64,000 nt of DNA. Origin: Archangium minus (GTDB taxonomy: Bacteria; Myxococcota; Myxococcia; Myxococcales; Myxococcaceae). The notes under the pieces were generated by a model. The model was given only the letters and a program-made list of their open reading frames with translations, had not been told where the DNA came from and searched no databases. The stretch lies in NCBI RefSeq assembly GCF_044360475.1, contig NZ_CP043494.1, forward strand, positions 992,001-1,056,000, written 5' to 3'. Shown piece by piece: positions 24,576 to 33,007 of this stretch (positions are counted from its first letter, which is position 1; each line of letters opens with the position of its first letter). The translations under genes and the position numbers were made by a program.

Positions 24576-26498
24576 TTACTGAGAAACCGGAACGAGCGTG
24601 TCCACCTCGGCCGTGCCCGTGTAGCTGGTGGGCGTGTTGAGGTAGCCCTTGAGCAGCACGCGCCAGGTGCCCGCCACGGGGCGGGGGATGGACACGGACT
24701 CGGAGACGGAGGTGCCGGTGGCGCTGGTGCCCACCAGGTTGCCGCTCGGGTCATAGACGTAGAGGTCCAGGTCGAGCACCGGGTTGCCCCAGCTCGTGGT
24801 GATGCGCAGGGCGTTGGCGCCCGCGGGCACGGTGAGCGAGTGCTGGTGCGAGGCCTCGACGAGCGTGACGTCCAGGATGGGTACCTTCACCGACAAGCTC
24901 ACGTTGCCGCTCCAGCCCGGCAGGGTCGTGGTGATGGTGGTGGTGCGGGTGCCGGCGGACTCGGAGGCGGCGCGCACGGCGGCGTAGGCATCCGCGTAGC
25001 CAGCGCCCGCCTCCCACGTCTCGAGCTGGCGCGTGGTGCCCGTGGTGGCGTCCTGCGTGTACATGGGCTTCGCGGTGGACGTCAGCGCCGCCAGCACGCC
25101 GTCCAGGTTGAGCGCGGGGTTGACCTCCAGCATCAGCGCGACGACTCCGCTCAGGTGCGGGGTGGCCATGGAAGTCCCATCGAGCGCCGCGTAGAAGGGC
25201 TCCGGGTGCAGGCCGTCCAGGCCCAGGTAGGGCTGCGCCACGGTGGCGGTGGTGGCGCGCGCCGCGACGATGGCCACACCCGGCAGGGTGATGTCCGGGT
25301 GGTGGTTCTCATCGCCCGGGATGCCGCGGCTGGAGAAGTCGGCGAGCTGGCCCGGCACGCCCTGGCTGATGAGCGGGTTGGTGGCCATGCTTGTGTCCTT
25401 GGCCGCACCCGCCGCCACCGAGATGACGCATGGCGAGGCGCTGTACGGGTTGAGCGTGTCCGCGCCGGGGCCGTCGTTGCCCGCCGCGAAGGCCACCACG
25501 ATGCCTTCGTCGTAGGCGCGCTTGGAGGCGATGCTGACAGGGTCGAACGGCGCGAAGTGGCTGCCGCTGGTTCCCCACGAGTTGGAGATGACGCGGACGT
25601 TGTACGTCTCGCGGATGTCCGGGTTCAGCAGGTAGTCGAAGCCCTGGAGCGCGTAGAGGATGCTGATGGCCTCGCCCGCGCCCACGGCGATGAGGCTCGC
25701 GCCCGGGGCCACGCCCTTGTACTTGCCGCCGGACCGGGCGCCGGAGCCGCCGATGGTGCTCGCCACGTGCGTGCCGTGGCCGCTGGTGAGGTCGCTGTTG
25801 GGCACGTCGATGTAGAGCGCGCCGCTCACGCCCGTCTCGAGAATGGGCGCCACCACCTTCACGTTCTTCACCAGGTTGGGGAAGTCCCCGTGCGTGCCGT
25901 CCACGCCCGAGTCGATGATGCCCACGCCCACGCCCGCGCCGGTGGTGTTGAAGGCCGTGCGCGCGGTGTCCGCCTGGATGTAGCGGACGCTCTCGTCCAG
26001 GAAGTAGTGCAGCGGCCGGTCCTGGTAGATGGACACCAGGCCGAGCGGCTGCAACGTGGTGCGCAGCGTGTTCAGCAGCAGGGGCGTGACGGGCACCTTG
26101 AGCGCCACCATGGGCAGCGCGTTGAGCGCGCCGAGGCCTTCTCCCAACGAGATGCCGAGTGTGCTCCGCAGCAGGTCCACCGCGGGCGCCACTGCCTCCT
26201 GCGTATTGAAGGAGAGGATGAGCGTCTTCACCAGCCCGTCGGTGGCCAACGACGGATCCACCACGGCCTGGGTGAGCGCGGCCTGCGCCTGGGGCGTGGA
26301 GTAGAGCGCGGTACAGGCGCTCGGGGCGGTGGTGGGCTGCTCCACGACGGGCTTCTTCTTGCTTCCCTGGAGCGCGGTGCTGGCAGTGCGGGCTTCCGTG
26401 GCGGGACCCAGAGTGCTCTCCGGTGCGGAGGCACCGCAGCCCGTGAGGAGGGCGGTGGTGGTGAGGGCGAGGCCCAGCGTCTTGAACGGCGGTGTCAT
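24576..26498 (-). CDS. Subtilisin-like (S8) serine protease, lipoprotein
   Basis: 640 residues with a lipoprotein signal (lipobox LLTGC). A propeptide-like region spans roughly residues 25-185. The catalytic triad is Asp196 (IIDSGVDGTHG), His241 (GHGTHVAST) and Ser443 (DGTSMATPH). The C-terminal ~110 residues form a beta-rich, pre-peptidase-like domain (LDLDLYVYDPSG), common in secreted proteases. It probably digests proteins at the cell surface or outside, in line with a predatory or scavenging life. It precedes nothing on its strand and converges with the LOG-like gene. Confidence 0.92.
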   Translation of the reverse strand: MTPPFKTLGLALTTTALLTGCGASAPESTLGPATEARTASTALQGSKKKPVVEQPTTAPSACTALYSTPQAQAALTQAVVDPSLATDGLVKTLILSFNTQEAVAPAVDLLRSTLGISLGEGLGALNALPMVALKVPVTPLLLNTLRTTLQPLGLVSIYQDRPLHYFLDESVRYIQADTARTAFNTTGAGVGVGIIDSGVDGTHGDFPNLVKNVKVVAPILETGVSGALYIDVPNSDLTSGHGTHVASTIGGSGARSGGKYKGVAPGASLIAVGAGEAISILYALQGFDYLLNPDIRETYNVRVISNSWGTSGSHFAPFDPVSIASKRAYDEGIVVAFAAGNDGPGADTLNPYSASPCVISVAAGAAKDTSMATNPLISQGVPGQLADFSSRGIPGDENHHPDITLPGVAIVAARATTATVAQPYLGLDGLHPEPFYAALDGTSMATPHLSGVVALMLEVNPALNLDGVLAALTSTAKPMYTQDATTGTTRQLETWEAGAGYADAYAAVRAASESAGTRTTTITTTLPGWSGNVSLSVKVPILDVTLVEASHQHSLTVPAGANALRITTSWGNPVLDLDLYVYDPSGNLVGTSATGTSVSESVSIPRPVAGTWRVLLKGYLNTPTSYTGTAEVDTLVPVSQ

Positions 26499-26532
26499 GT
26501 ACGCTCCCAGATGAAGACTCTCAGATGAAACG

Positions 26533-26561
26533 GGCGCCCATGGCGGAGGGCCACGGGCGCC
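26533..26561 (-). terminator. Terminator-like hairpin after the secreted-protein gene
   Basis: An 11-bp stem (GGCGCCCATGG with CCACGGGCGCC, one G-U pair) closes a 7-nt loop. It lies 48 bp downstream of the minus-strand gene at 26609 and upstream of the subtilase start, where it would separate the two transcripts. On the plus strand TTGTTT follows the stem. Confidence 0.55.
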
Positions 26562-26608
26562 TTGTTTCCTAGTTGCTTGGGGTGTTCCGGGTTGGATCCG
26601 CTACTCGC

Positions 26609-27244
26609 TCAGCTGTTGGGCGAGAGGTAGTGGGCCGTCTGCACGGTGCCGTTGACGTCGACGGTGATGCTCTGGTTGGGCGTACCCACCGGAACGCTCG
26701 GGATGCCGGCCTCGCGCTCGGGGATGACGATCGTCTTGCCGTCGAAGGTGATGAGCTGGCCGGGAGCGGTTACCGGCTGGCCCACGATGTTCATGATGAT
26801 GCCGCCCACTTCCGCAGTGCCGCCCGGCAGGGTGAGGGCGGAGGCGGGGATGTAGACGGGGACGGCCGGGGTGCTCACGCCGTCGACGTTGACGCAGCGG
26901 CTGGGGGTGAGGTTGAGCTCCGGCAGGGTGGCGGAGATGGAGGGGATGTTCTGCGAGACGCCGGGGACGAACACCGGCTGGCCGTCCGTCTCCGCGTCGA
27001 AGCCGGGCACGCGCACCGAGTAGCCGAGGATGGTCTGGCCCGTCTCATCCAGGTGGACGCGGATGGGCTGGACGGAGGCGTCGCTGTCGGGGACGACGAC
27101 GGCCACGGCCGGGGTGGCTACGGTGTACGAGTTGACTTTGCCGATGATGTAGGCGCAGGTGGGATCGGCCAGCGCGACGCCCGGGACAGCGAGACCAGCC
27201 AGCGCGGCGCCAACGAGGACCTGCTTCAGGTGACGGTTGCTCAT
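26609..27244 (-). CDS. Secreted protein of unknown function
   Basis: 211 residues with a clear Sec signal peptide cut near PGVALA-DP. The mature part is beta-rich with repeated short stretches (VPVYIPASAL, VFVPGVSQNI) and no recognised domain. ATG 27244 was chosen over an ATG five codons earlier because GAGGAGC, within that earlier codon run, acts as the ribosome binding site 6 bp before it. Two cysteines in the mature part could form a disulfide. It may be an extracellular matrix or fruiting-body type protein, but nothing in the sequence proves this. Confidence 0.65.
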   Translation of the reverse strand: MSNRHLKQVLVGAALAGLAVPGVALADPTCAYIIGKVNSYTVATPAVAVVVPDSDASVQPIRVHLDETGQTILGYSVRVPGFDAETDGQPVFVPGVSQNIPSISATLPELNLTPSRCVNVDGVSTPAVPVYIPASALTLPGGTAEVGGIIMNIVGQPVTAPGQLITFDGKTIVIPEREAGIPSVPVGTPNQSITVDVNGTVQTAHYLSPNS

Positions 27245-27451
27245 GGTGGTGCTCCTCATTCAGGCGCGTGGGGGTGGGTTTTCAGCCAGGCCTTCTTGCC
27301 CGCCTGAATCGCGCCTTCATCTATTTCTTGGAAAAAGAGCCCGGGGCTGGATCGCCCTGATTAAAAAATTATTTACCAGGCGGTTTGAGGACACACTTCT
27401 CCCAGGGGCCTCCGGGGCATTCCCCAATGCCGTGCGATGGCGCTCCAGCGC
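27245..27451 (-). promoter_or_regulatory. Intergenic region with an unusually AT-rich block
   Basis: A block of about 16 bp near 27361-27376 (TTAAAAAATTATTT) is almost pure A/T within a GC-rich genome. It sits about 120 bp upstream of the minus-strand secreted-protein gene, a plausible place for a strong promoter or UP element. The AT-rich block is seen directly; its role is inferred. Confidence 0.35.
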
Positions 27452-28507
27452 TCAGTACACCGTTATTTTCAGTGTGCGGCTTGAGGTTGCCGGACCCAGC
27501 AGTCCCGTCGACGCGGAGACTGTGAACTCATAAGGGTCGAGCCTGGCCTGCGTAGGCTGCCCCGAGAGGACCCCCGTGCTGGTGTTCAGGGTGATGCCCG
27601 GCGGCAGCTTGGTGGCGTCCTCCACCGACCAGTTGACGGAGGTGGGGTTGGTCTGGAGCTTATAGGTATAGGGCGAGCCCACCCGTGCATCGGGGAGGGC
27701 GGTGGTCTTGATGCAGACCTGCGTGGAGGAGCAGGGGATGGATGTGAGCTGGATGCGGCGGATGGCGGTCTGCGGAGGCTCGTCAGAATCCGTCACCCGC
27801 ACGTCAAAGGGTGGGGTGCTGATGTCCTCCGAGGCCTTTCCGTAGACCAGCCCGTCTTCGCGCAGGATGAAGCCAGAGGGAAGGACGCTGCCCGACACGA
27901 GCTCGTACCTGTAGGGCGATCTGCCTCCGGTGGCCGAGAGCTGATCCTCGTAGTCCTTGCCCGTCTCGAAGAACGTGAGCACGCCCGGCCCCGCCAGACG
28001 CAACAGGGGCCGGATGCGCACGGAGAACTCCTGGCTGGAGCGCTGAGGCGTCGCGCCCTGGTCCACCACCTCCACGGTGAAGAGGAAGTCCCCGGCCGTG
28101 AGCGGCTTGCCGGAGAGGATTCCCTCGGGGTCGAGGGTCAAGCCCGGTGGTGTCTCGCCCGCGGTGACGGAGAAGGCATAGGGAGGGGTTCCGCCGCTCG
28201 CCTGGAATCGGTGGGCGTAGCTCTCCGTCTCCAGGCCCCTTCCGGGACCATCCGGCACGAGCACGAGCTGCGTCGGACCCGCGTCGGGTTCTCCGCCGTC
28301 CGTGTCCGAAGGCACCTCGATGGGAGGACAAGGTCCTCGCTCACCGCAGTCCGGGAGACAGACCTTCTCGGGAGCCAGACACGTCCAGCCCCCAGGGCAG
28401 GCGCCCTGTTCATCACAGGAGGGGTAGCGGGAGAAGTCGGGTTGAAAGGCGCACGCGGCCACTCCGAGGAGCACGGCTCCAGCCATCCACCACGCCCCGT
28501 GTCTCAT
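27452..28507 (-). CDS. Lipoprotein with three putative Ig-like (He_PIG) repeats
   Basis: 351 residues: a signal peptide with lipobox GVAAC, a short cysteine-rich segment (CDEQGACPGGWTCL), an acidic linker, then three Ig-like units, each with a GGTPPY or similar turn and a PPGLTL..GILSG strand pair (He_PIG/putative Ig family). Such repeats usually act as spacers or adhesion modules on surface proteins. It is the last of three genes; its ATG overlaps the stop of the preceding gene by 4 bp, so it is co-translated with the membrane protein and the caspase-like protease. The function is unknown. Confidence 0.75.
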   Translation of the reverse strand: MRHGAWWMAGAVLLGVAACAFQPDFSRYPSCDEQGACPGGWTCLAPEKVCLPDCGERGPCPPIEVPSDTDGGEPDAGPTQLVLVPDGPGRGLETESYAHRFQASGGTPPYAFSVTAGETPPGLTLDPEGILSGKPLTAGDFLFTVEVVDQGATPQRSSQEFSVRIRPLLRLAGPGVLTFFETGKDYEDQLSATGGRSPYRYELVSGSVLPSGFILREDGLVYGKASEDISTPPFDVRVTDSDEPPQTAIRRIQLTSIPCSSTQVCIKTTALPDARVGSPYTYKLQTNPTSVNWSVEDATKLPPGITLNTSTGVLSGQPTQARLDPYEFTVSASTGLLGPATSSRTLKITVY

Positions 28508-29259
28508 GGCAGCTCCCAGACGAAGAAGACGGCACCACCGGCGCCCAGCAGCGCGCCCGCTCCCATCAGCACGTTGGCCGTGCGTGCCTGCTTCCGGCCT
28601 TCCTGGAGCCGCCCCGCGATGCAGGAGCGGAACGCCTCTCCCTCACCGGAGCAGCCCGCGTTCCCTCGCGAGAGGCTCGTCTCCGCGCGGCGCGCAGCCA
28701 GCCCGAAGCCCACTCCGGCCGCGAGCGCGACGCCTCCGGCCGCTAGCACCACCGTGGGCCACACCTTTTTCGGACGCTCCTCCACGACCCGCGAGGACAG
28801 GCGCGTCGACCACAGCTCGCCGAAGGCCTCGCGGATACGCGCCTCCTCCAGCCCCGGCGGGAGTCCCTCTCCAGAGAGCTGAACGAGGGTGTGGGACTCG
28901 TGGCCTTCGCGGTCCACCAACGTGAGCGCCACGCTGCGCCCTCCTCCCACGCCGAGCGCCACACCGCGCACCACCCGGTCCGAGCCAAACGCCAGCACCT
29001 GGGCACCCCGGCACGCCGCGTCCACACAGCCCACCAGCCGTCCGCCCTGGTTGCGCACCTTCGTCACCGTGGTCGTGCGCGGCTCCAGACACATGCCGGA
29101 AGTGCTCTCCGCCACGCGGCGCACGGCATCCTCCAGCTCACGGGCCTCCGCGGTCGACAGCGCCACCGGCTGGAAGGGAACGAGCACCACCCGCTCGCCT
29201 CTGCACGGGGCCGGTGCCTGCGCCAGCGACAGCACCAGCGCGAACGAAAGAAGGCTCAT
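28504..29259 (-). CDS. Exported membrane protein of unknown function
   Basis: 251 residues with an N-terminal signal sequence (FALVLSLAQA). A periplasmic region of about 160 residues contains CVDAACRGAQVLAFG and LTLVDREG, a pattern seen in myxobacterial proteins that resemble the N-terminal domain of PEGA/TolB-like lipoproteins. Two C-terminal membrane helices follow (VVLAAGGVALAAGVGFGLAA and NVLMGAGALLGAGGAVFFVW). The ATGs of this gene and of the next overlap the preceding stops by 4 bp. It is the middle gene of the caspase-like operon. The role is unknown. Confidence 0.62.
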   Translation of the reverse strand: MSLLSFALVLSLAQAPAPCRGERVVLVPFQPVALSTAEARELEDAVRRVAESTSGMCLEPRTTTVTKVRNQGGRLVGCVDAACRGAQVLAFGSDRVVRGVALGVGGGRSVALTLVDREGHESHTLVQLSGEGLPPGLEEARIREAFGELWSTRLSSRVVEERPKKVWPTVVLAAGGVALAAGVGFGLAARRAETSLSRGNAGCSGEGEAFRSCIAGRLQEGRKQARTANVLMGAGALLGAGGAVFFVWELP

Positions 29260-30515
29260 GGTGTGAGGTCAGGTCCCTGCTCGGGAGCCACGGGCGTCTG
29301 TCCCAGGCTGGCCATGTATCCAGCGTAGAAGCGAGGGCCAAAGGGCACGGAGAAGAGCTTGTCCCGGAAGGCGTCATCCACCGCGCCTCGGGAGGCAACG
29401 GAGTTGTCCTGCCAGGAGAGGCTCGCGGCATCCACCACCGCGCCCGGGCGGTCGAACTTGAAGGAGGCCTCGCGCCCCAAGGCGCGCAGGAAGTAGCCAT
29501 ACCCGGGAGGCAGCCCCAGCACCACCGAGCGCTCGCGCTCCTTATTGAACTCGGCCACCCGCCGGCCCCGCGAGTCCTCTATCCACAGCCGTCCCTCCAG
29601 GCCCGTGGGCAGCAGCAGGAAGCCCAGGCGCGCCCTGTCTCCGAGGTCGACCAACGCCGCCGAGCGGTCCTGCGCGGGCGGCTGGATGGACACCTCGAGC
29701 CGGCCCCGCACGTCCTCCACGCCCTGGTTGGCGGCGGCGACGAAGGCCCTCAGCTCCGAGTACTCCACGCGCCCGTCCGCGTTGACATCCGCGGCCCCAG
29801 CGAGCGCGGAGAGCACCTGGTGGCTGAAGACGCCCGAGCGGATGGCGCTCCACTCGTGGCTCTCCTGCTCGCGGGTGGTGGACAGCACGGCGCCCACGTG
29901 CGGGTAGCGGCCCAGCTCGCGCGTGGCCAGCAGGCCTTGCACCGCCTGCGCCTGGGCCGGGGCCACCGGCAGTGCGCCGCGCGAGTTGACGAAGAAGTAC
30001 GAGTCACACGCGTCCACAATGAGGTGGATGAAGGCGGCGGAGCTGGGCGCGATGACCTGCGAGTAGAGGTCGGTGCGCGTGAAGGGCCCATCCAGCAGGC
30101 TCACCATGCCCTCTCCGGCGGGCCCGCGCTTTCCGTGGCCGGTGAAGACGAAGTAGAGGACCGGGTCATCGCCGCGCTGGCGGTCCTCGGCCATGCGCGC
30201 ATTGAGCTGGCCGAGTGCCTCCTTGAGCACCTTACGGGTAGGGGGCCGTGTCCGGGCGGCGAGCCCTGGGTGGAGCGCCTGCGTCTCCGCGTCCAACACG
30301 GAGAGGAGCACCGTCTCCTTCGTGCGTGAGGAGAGCAGCTCGTAGTAGCGCGCGCCGTCGTCGTCGGCGTAGCGCAGGGGGGCCTGCTTCGGCTCGAGCC
30401 CGGTGTTGTTGGCGAGGATGAGCGCGTAGGCCACCCGCTTGGGCGCGGCGCTCGCGGCGGTACCAATGAGGAGCGCGGCCCACAGGGTCACCGCAGCGCA
30501 TCGGAGCGGTCGCAT
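29256..30515 (-). CDS. Caspase-like (C14) peptidase, exported, with an EF-hand-like loop
   Basis: 419 residues starting at ATG 30515 with a signal peptide (LWAALLIGTAASA). The caspase-fold catalytic dyad is His127 in FTGHGKRG and Cys170 in VDACDSYF. A short loop DVNADGRVEYSEL around residues 240-252 fits an EF-hand. The last ~150 residues are a separate beta-rich domain. Metacaspases and orthocaspases of this clan cleave after Arg/Lys and often need calcium; export to the periplasm is notable because caspase homologues are usually cytosolic. First gene of a tight operon with 28504 and 27452. No clear ribosome binding site precedes ATG 30515, so the start is moderately certain. Confidence 0.78.
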   Translation of the reverse strand: MRPLRCAAVTLWAALLIGTAASAAPKRVAYALILANNTGLEPKQAPLRYADDDGARYYELLSSRTKETVLLSVLDAETQALHPGLAARTRPPTRKVLKEALGQLNARMAEDRQRGDDPVLYFVFTGHGKRGPAGEGMVSLLDGPFTRTDLYSQVIAPSSAAFIHLIVDACDSYFFVNSRGALPVAPAQAQAVQGLLATRELGRYPHVGAVLSTTREQESHEWSAIRSGVFSHQVLSALAGAADVNADGRVEYSELRAFVAAANQGVEDVRGRLEVSIQPPAQDRSAALVDLGDRARLGFLLLPTGLEGRLWIEDSRGRRVAEFNKERERSVVLGLPPGYGYFLRALGREASFKFDRPGAVVDAASLSWQDNSVASRGAVDDAFRDKLFSVPFGPRFYAGYMASLGQTPVAPEQGPDLTP

Positions 30516-30607
30516 GCGGTGACAGTGTCTCCGGAGTGAGCCAGGGCGGCAAGGTGCCACGGGTGCGCGGAGGGGCTCTCCTCACGCACCTTCCGTAGGA
30601 GATGGGG

Positions 30608-30627
30608 GGCTGCAGTGTCGGGCAGCC
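30608..30627 (-). terminator. Hairpin between two minus-strand genes
   Basis: GGCTGC and GCAGCC pair around an 8-nt loop, and the flanking TAGGAGA and TCTCC can extend the structure. It lies between the stop of the gene at 30666 and the caspase gene start, a likely terminator for the former. Confidence 0.4.
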
Positions 30628-30665
30628 GACCTTCCGTCTCCTCCTATCGTCATAGAGGTCGCGTG

Positions 30666-31310
30666 TCAGAAGCGGGCGCTCAGGCCGAGCATTCCCCCTC
30701 GGGCACCCAAGGCCAGGAGCGGCTGGATGCGCGGGGAGGCGGCGGTCCGCCCCGGGTACTCCGGGCGCAGAGACAGCTCGTAGCCCAGGGAGGAGCCCAC
30801 CATGGTGAGCAGGGGAATGGCGAGAACCATTTCGCCCCGAGAAGCCGTTGCGACGACTCCCAGCACGAACCCCGTGAACCCTCCCACGAATGACGCCCAC
30901 AGGCGGCCATCTCCGCCTACAGCCTCTCCGCCCCACCAGGCTCCGATGGGATAGCCCACTGACAGGCCTGTCACGGCCCCGAGGAGTAGGGCGTAGTAGC
31001 AGCCGATTTCCCCCGCGGACGCGATGGTGAGCAGGCAGAGCCCGATACCCGCGATGCCTCCCGCCGCGGTCATCGCCACGCCCCCTCCCACCTCCGCGAG
31101 CAGACGAAGTCCGAAGGGAGCCCGCCTTCGCCCGGCCTCAGGAGCGGGGGCCTCCAGCAGCGAGAGCCTGTGCTCCTCGGTCTGCGAGGTGGTCGCGGTG
31201 TCCAGCGAGGCCAGGGGCGCGTCCTCGGCGGCGAGGACTCCACAGGGCGTGAGCAGCAGGAAGAAGAGCAGCACCGCGGACTTCGAGCCAAGGGGTAGGC
31301 GAGAGGTCAT
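30666..31310 (-). CDS. Membrane protein of unknown function with signal peptide
   Basis: 214 residues. The signal peptide LLFFLLLTPCGVLAA is followed by about 55 soluble residues and then glycine-rich hydrophobic stretches (VGGGVAMTAAGGIAGIGLCLL, ALLLGAVTGLSVGYPIG, FVGGFTGFVLGVVA), like small outer-membrane or glycine-zipper proteins. The end, ARF, could fit an outer-membrane beta-barrel terminal residue (Phe). No family is recognised. It stands alone on its strand, with the ECF sigma gene divergent upstream. Confidence 0.6.
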   Translation of the reverse strand: MTSRLPLGSKSAVLLFFLLLTPCGVLAAEDAPLASLDTATTSQTEEHRLSLLEAPAPEAGRRRAPFGLRLLAEVGGGVAMTAAGGIAGIGLCLLTIASAGEIGCYYALLLGAVTGLSVGYPIGAWWGGEAVGGDGRLWASFVGGFTGFVLGVVATASRGEMVLAIPLLTMVGSSLGYELSLRPEYPGRTAASPRIQPLLALGARGGMLGLSARF

Positions 31311-31515
31311 GGTTGGATCGTAGGGGGAATGCAGGAATCCGCGTGGTCAAAAGCGTGCCACCGCTGCGAGTTTAGACGCGCGAGGCGCCGGGCGGGCTGC
31401 CAGGCCGCTCTCCTGACGATTCCCGAACGTCGGAGATCCACCGCGGCCAGCAAATCGCAATTCGAGATGCGGGGAGGGTGACGGCGGGGCGTTGGGCACG
31501 GTAAGTCGCTGACGG

Positions 31516-32151
31516 ATGGAGTGGGATGCGCGGACATTGCAACGCTTCCGGGACGGAGACTCGGAGACACTGGGCCAGGTGTACCGGGCGCACGTGGAGG
31601 TGTTGGCGCGGGCGTTGCGGGCCATGGCGTGGCGAGGGCGGGGGTTTGGGCAGATGAGGGACGCGCTGGAGCTGGAGAATACCGTGCTGGAGACGTTCGC
31701 CCGGGCCTTCGAGCCGAGGACGCGGGGGGCGTACGACGGGGTGCGGCCGTACGGGCACTTCCTGGTGGGGATCGCGCGCAACGTGCTGTTGGAGCAGGCG
31801 CGGCAGCGTGAAGTGTCGGTGGGGCTGGAGCCCTTCGAAGAGGTGGGCGAGGCGCCCGTAGAGGGCGAGGGGCTGGCCCAGGTGTTGGAGGACCGGGAGG
31901 TGGAGGGGTTGCTGGCGAGCTTCAAGGCGGGACTGTCAGCGGAGGAGCGTCGGCTCTTCGAGCTGCGCTTTGGCGAGGACGGTCTGGCGCAAGAAGGCGC
32001 GGCCGAGCAGCTGGGACTGACGCGCATTCAGGTGCGGCGGAGGGAGCTGGGGTTGAAGACGCGGCTGCTCGAGTTCCTGCAAGCACGCGGTTACCTGGAA
32101 GGGATGGAGGTGAAGGGGTGGAGCTTCTTTAAGAGGCGAGGGCATTCATGA
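31516..32151 (+). CDS. ECF-type RNA polymerase sigma factor
   Basis: 211 residues. Region 2 is visible around TVLETFARAFEP and RPYGHFLVGIARNVLLEQAR, and region 4 around LSAEERRLFELRF..QEGAAEQLGLTRIQVRRRELGLKTRLLEFL. It would direct RNA polymerase to a small regulon, probably including itself. The next gene, an anti-sigma-like membrane protein, overlaps by 4 bp, the usual arrangement for keeping an ECF factor inactive until a signal arrives. ATG 31516 has no strong ribosome binding site; the 205 bp upstream contain no recognised promoter motif. Confidence 0.8.
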   Translation: MEWDARTLQRFRDGDSETLGQVYRAHVEVLARALRAMAWRGRGFGQMRDALELENTVLETFARAFEPRTRGAYDGVRPYGHFLVGIARNVLLEQARQREVSVGLEPFEEVGEAPVEGEGLAQVLEDREVEGLLASFKAGLSAEERRLFELRFGEDGLAQEGAAEQLGLTRIQVRRRELGLKTRLLEFLQARGYLEGMEVKGWSFFKRRGHS

Positions 32152-32906
32152 CGAGGTGCGCGGACCGACAGGCGAAGCAGGCGTTGGAGGCGCTCTTCCG
32201 GGGCGAGCTGGACGGGGAGGGCTTCACCCGGTTGCGTTCGCACGCGGCGGGGTGTGACGAGTGCCGCGAGGCCTACGACAAGCTGAGCCGGGTGGAGTCC
32301 TCACTGGAGCAGCGCGTGCTCCCTGCGTACCGGGAGCAGTTGCTGGAGAAGGAGCTGTTCGCGCGGTTGGGAGCGGCGACGAAGCCGGCGCCTGCGCGGG
32401 CACCGGTTCCCGAGCGCAAGCGCTCCTGGCCCACGTTCTTCATCCCAGCGGCGGTGGGGCTGGCGGTGGCCGGGGTGGCGATGGTGCTGGTGGTGCCGGA
32501 GCTCGGGACGCGGGAGCCCGAGTGGCAATCGCGCGGAGCCGAGACGGGGACAACCGCGTGGGGCCTGCGGGCCTTCTGCGTGGGGGCGGACGGGGGCGTG
32601 CGAGGCGAGGCGAGGCCGGGCGGGACGTTGGTGTGTGGCGAGGGCGACGCGGTGCAGTTCAGCTACACGGCGCCGGAGGCCGCGAGCCTTTCAGTGGAAG
32701 CCGTCTCGGCAGAGGGTGAGCCGCTGCAGTTCTTCCCACAGGAAGGCCCCTCGGAGAAGGTCGCGGCGGGTGTGGACATGTTGTTGCCCTACAGCACGCC
32801 GGTGCAGGGGGGCTGGCTGTCAGGACCGCTGGAGGTGCGAGCGACCTTCAAGGACCCGAAGGGCCGAGCCCTCTCCCAAACAAAACTCACCCTCTCCCCG
32901 AGGTAG
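32148..32906 (+). CDS. Anti-sigma factor-like membrane protein with N-terminal zinc-finger motif
   Basis: 252 residues. The N-terminus has a zinc-finger-like HAAGCDECREAYD (H-x3-C-x2-C), the ZAS motif of anti-sigma factors. A single membrane helix follows (FIPAAVGLAVAGVAMVLVV, about residues 98-116). The ~130-residue periplasmic domain (LRAFCVGADGG..) is probably the sensor part. It overlaps the sigma gene by 4 bp. It presumably holds the sigma factor at the membrane. The signal is unknown. Confidence 0.75.
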   Translation: MTRCADRQAKQALEALFRGELDGEGFTRLRSHAAGCDECREAYDKLSRVESSLEQRVLPAYREQLLEKELFARLGAATKPAPARAPVPERKRSWPTFFIPAAVGLAVAGVAMVLVVPELGTREPEWQSRGAETGTTAWGLRAFCVGADGGVRGEARPGGTLVCGEGDAVQFSYTAPEAASLSVEAVSAEGEPLQFFPQEGPSEKVAAGVDMLLPYSTPVQGGWLSGPLEVRATFKDPKGRALSQTKLTLSPR

Positions 32907-32920
32907 CAAGCGACCAACCC

Positions 32921-32960
32921 ACCCCTCTCCCTCTGGGAGAGGGACGGGGTGAGGGTATAG
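32921..32960 (+). repeat. Interspersed hairpin repeat, copy 2
   Basis: The same 9-bp arms and TCT loop as at 11051, followed by ACGGGGTGAGGGTATAG. It begins 14 bp after the anti-sigma gene stop, in the position of a terminator. Confidence 0.85.
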
Positions 32961-33007
32961 AAGTTCCCGGGTTGCCGTTGAGGGGGTCACCGCGCACCGT
33001 GGGCGCC

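Noticed and set aside
24573..26528. A 651-residue plus-strand frame opposite the subtilase
   Set aside because: The minus strand carries an intact catalytic triad; the plus frame is low-complexity Arg/Gly/Val.
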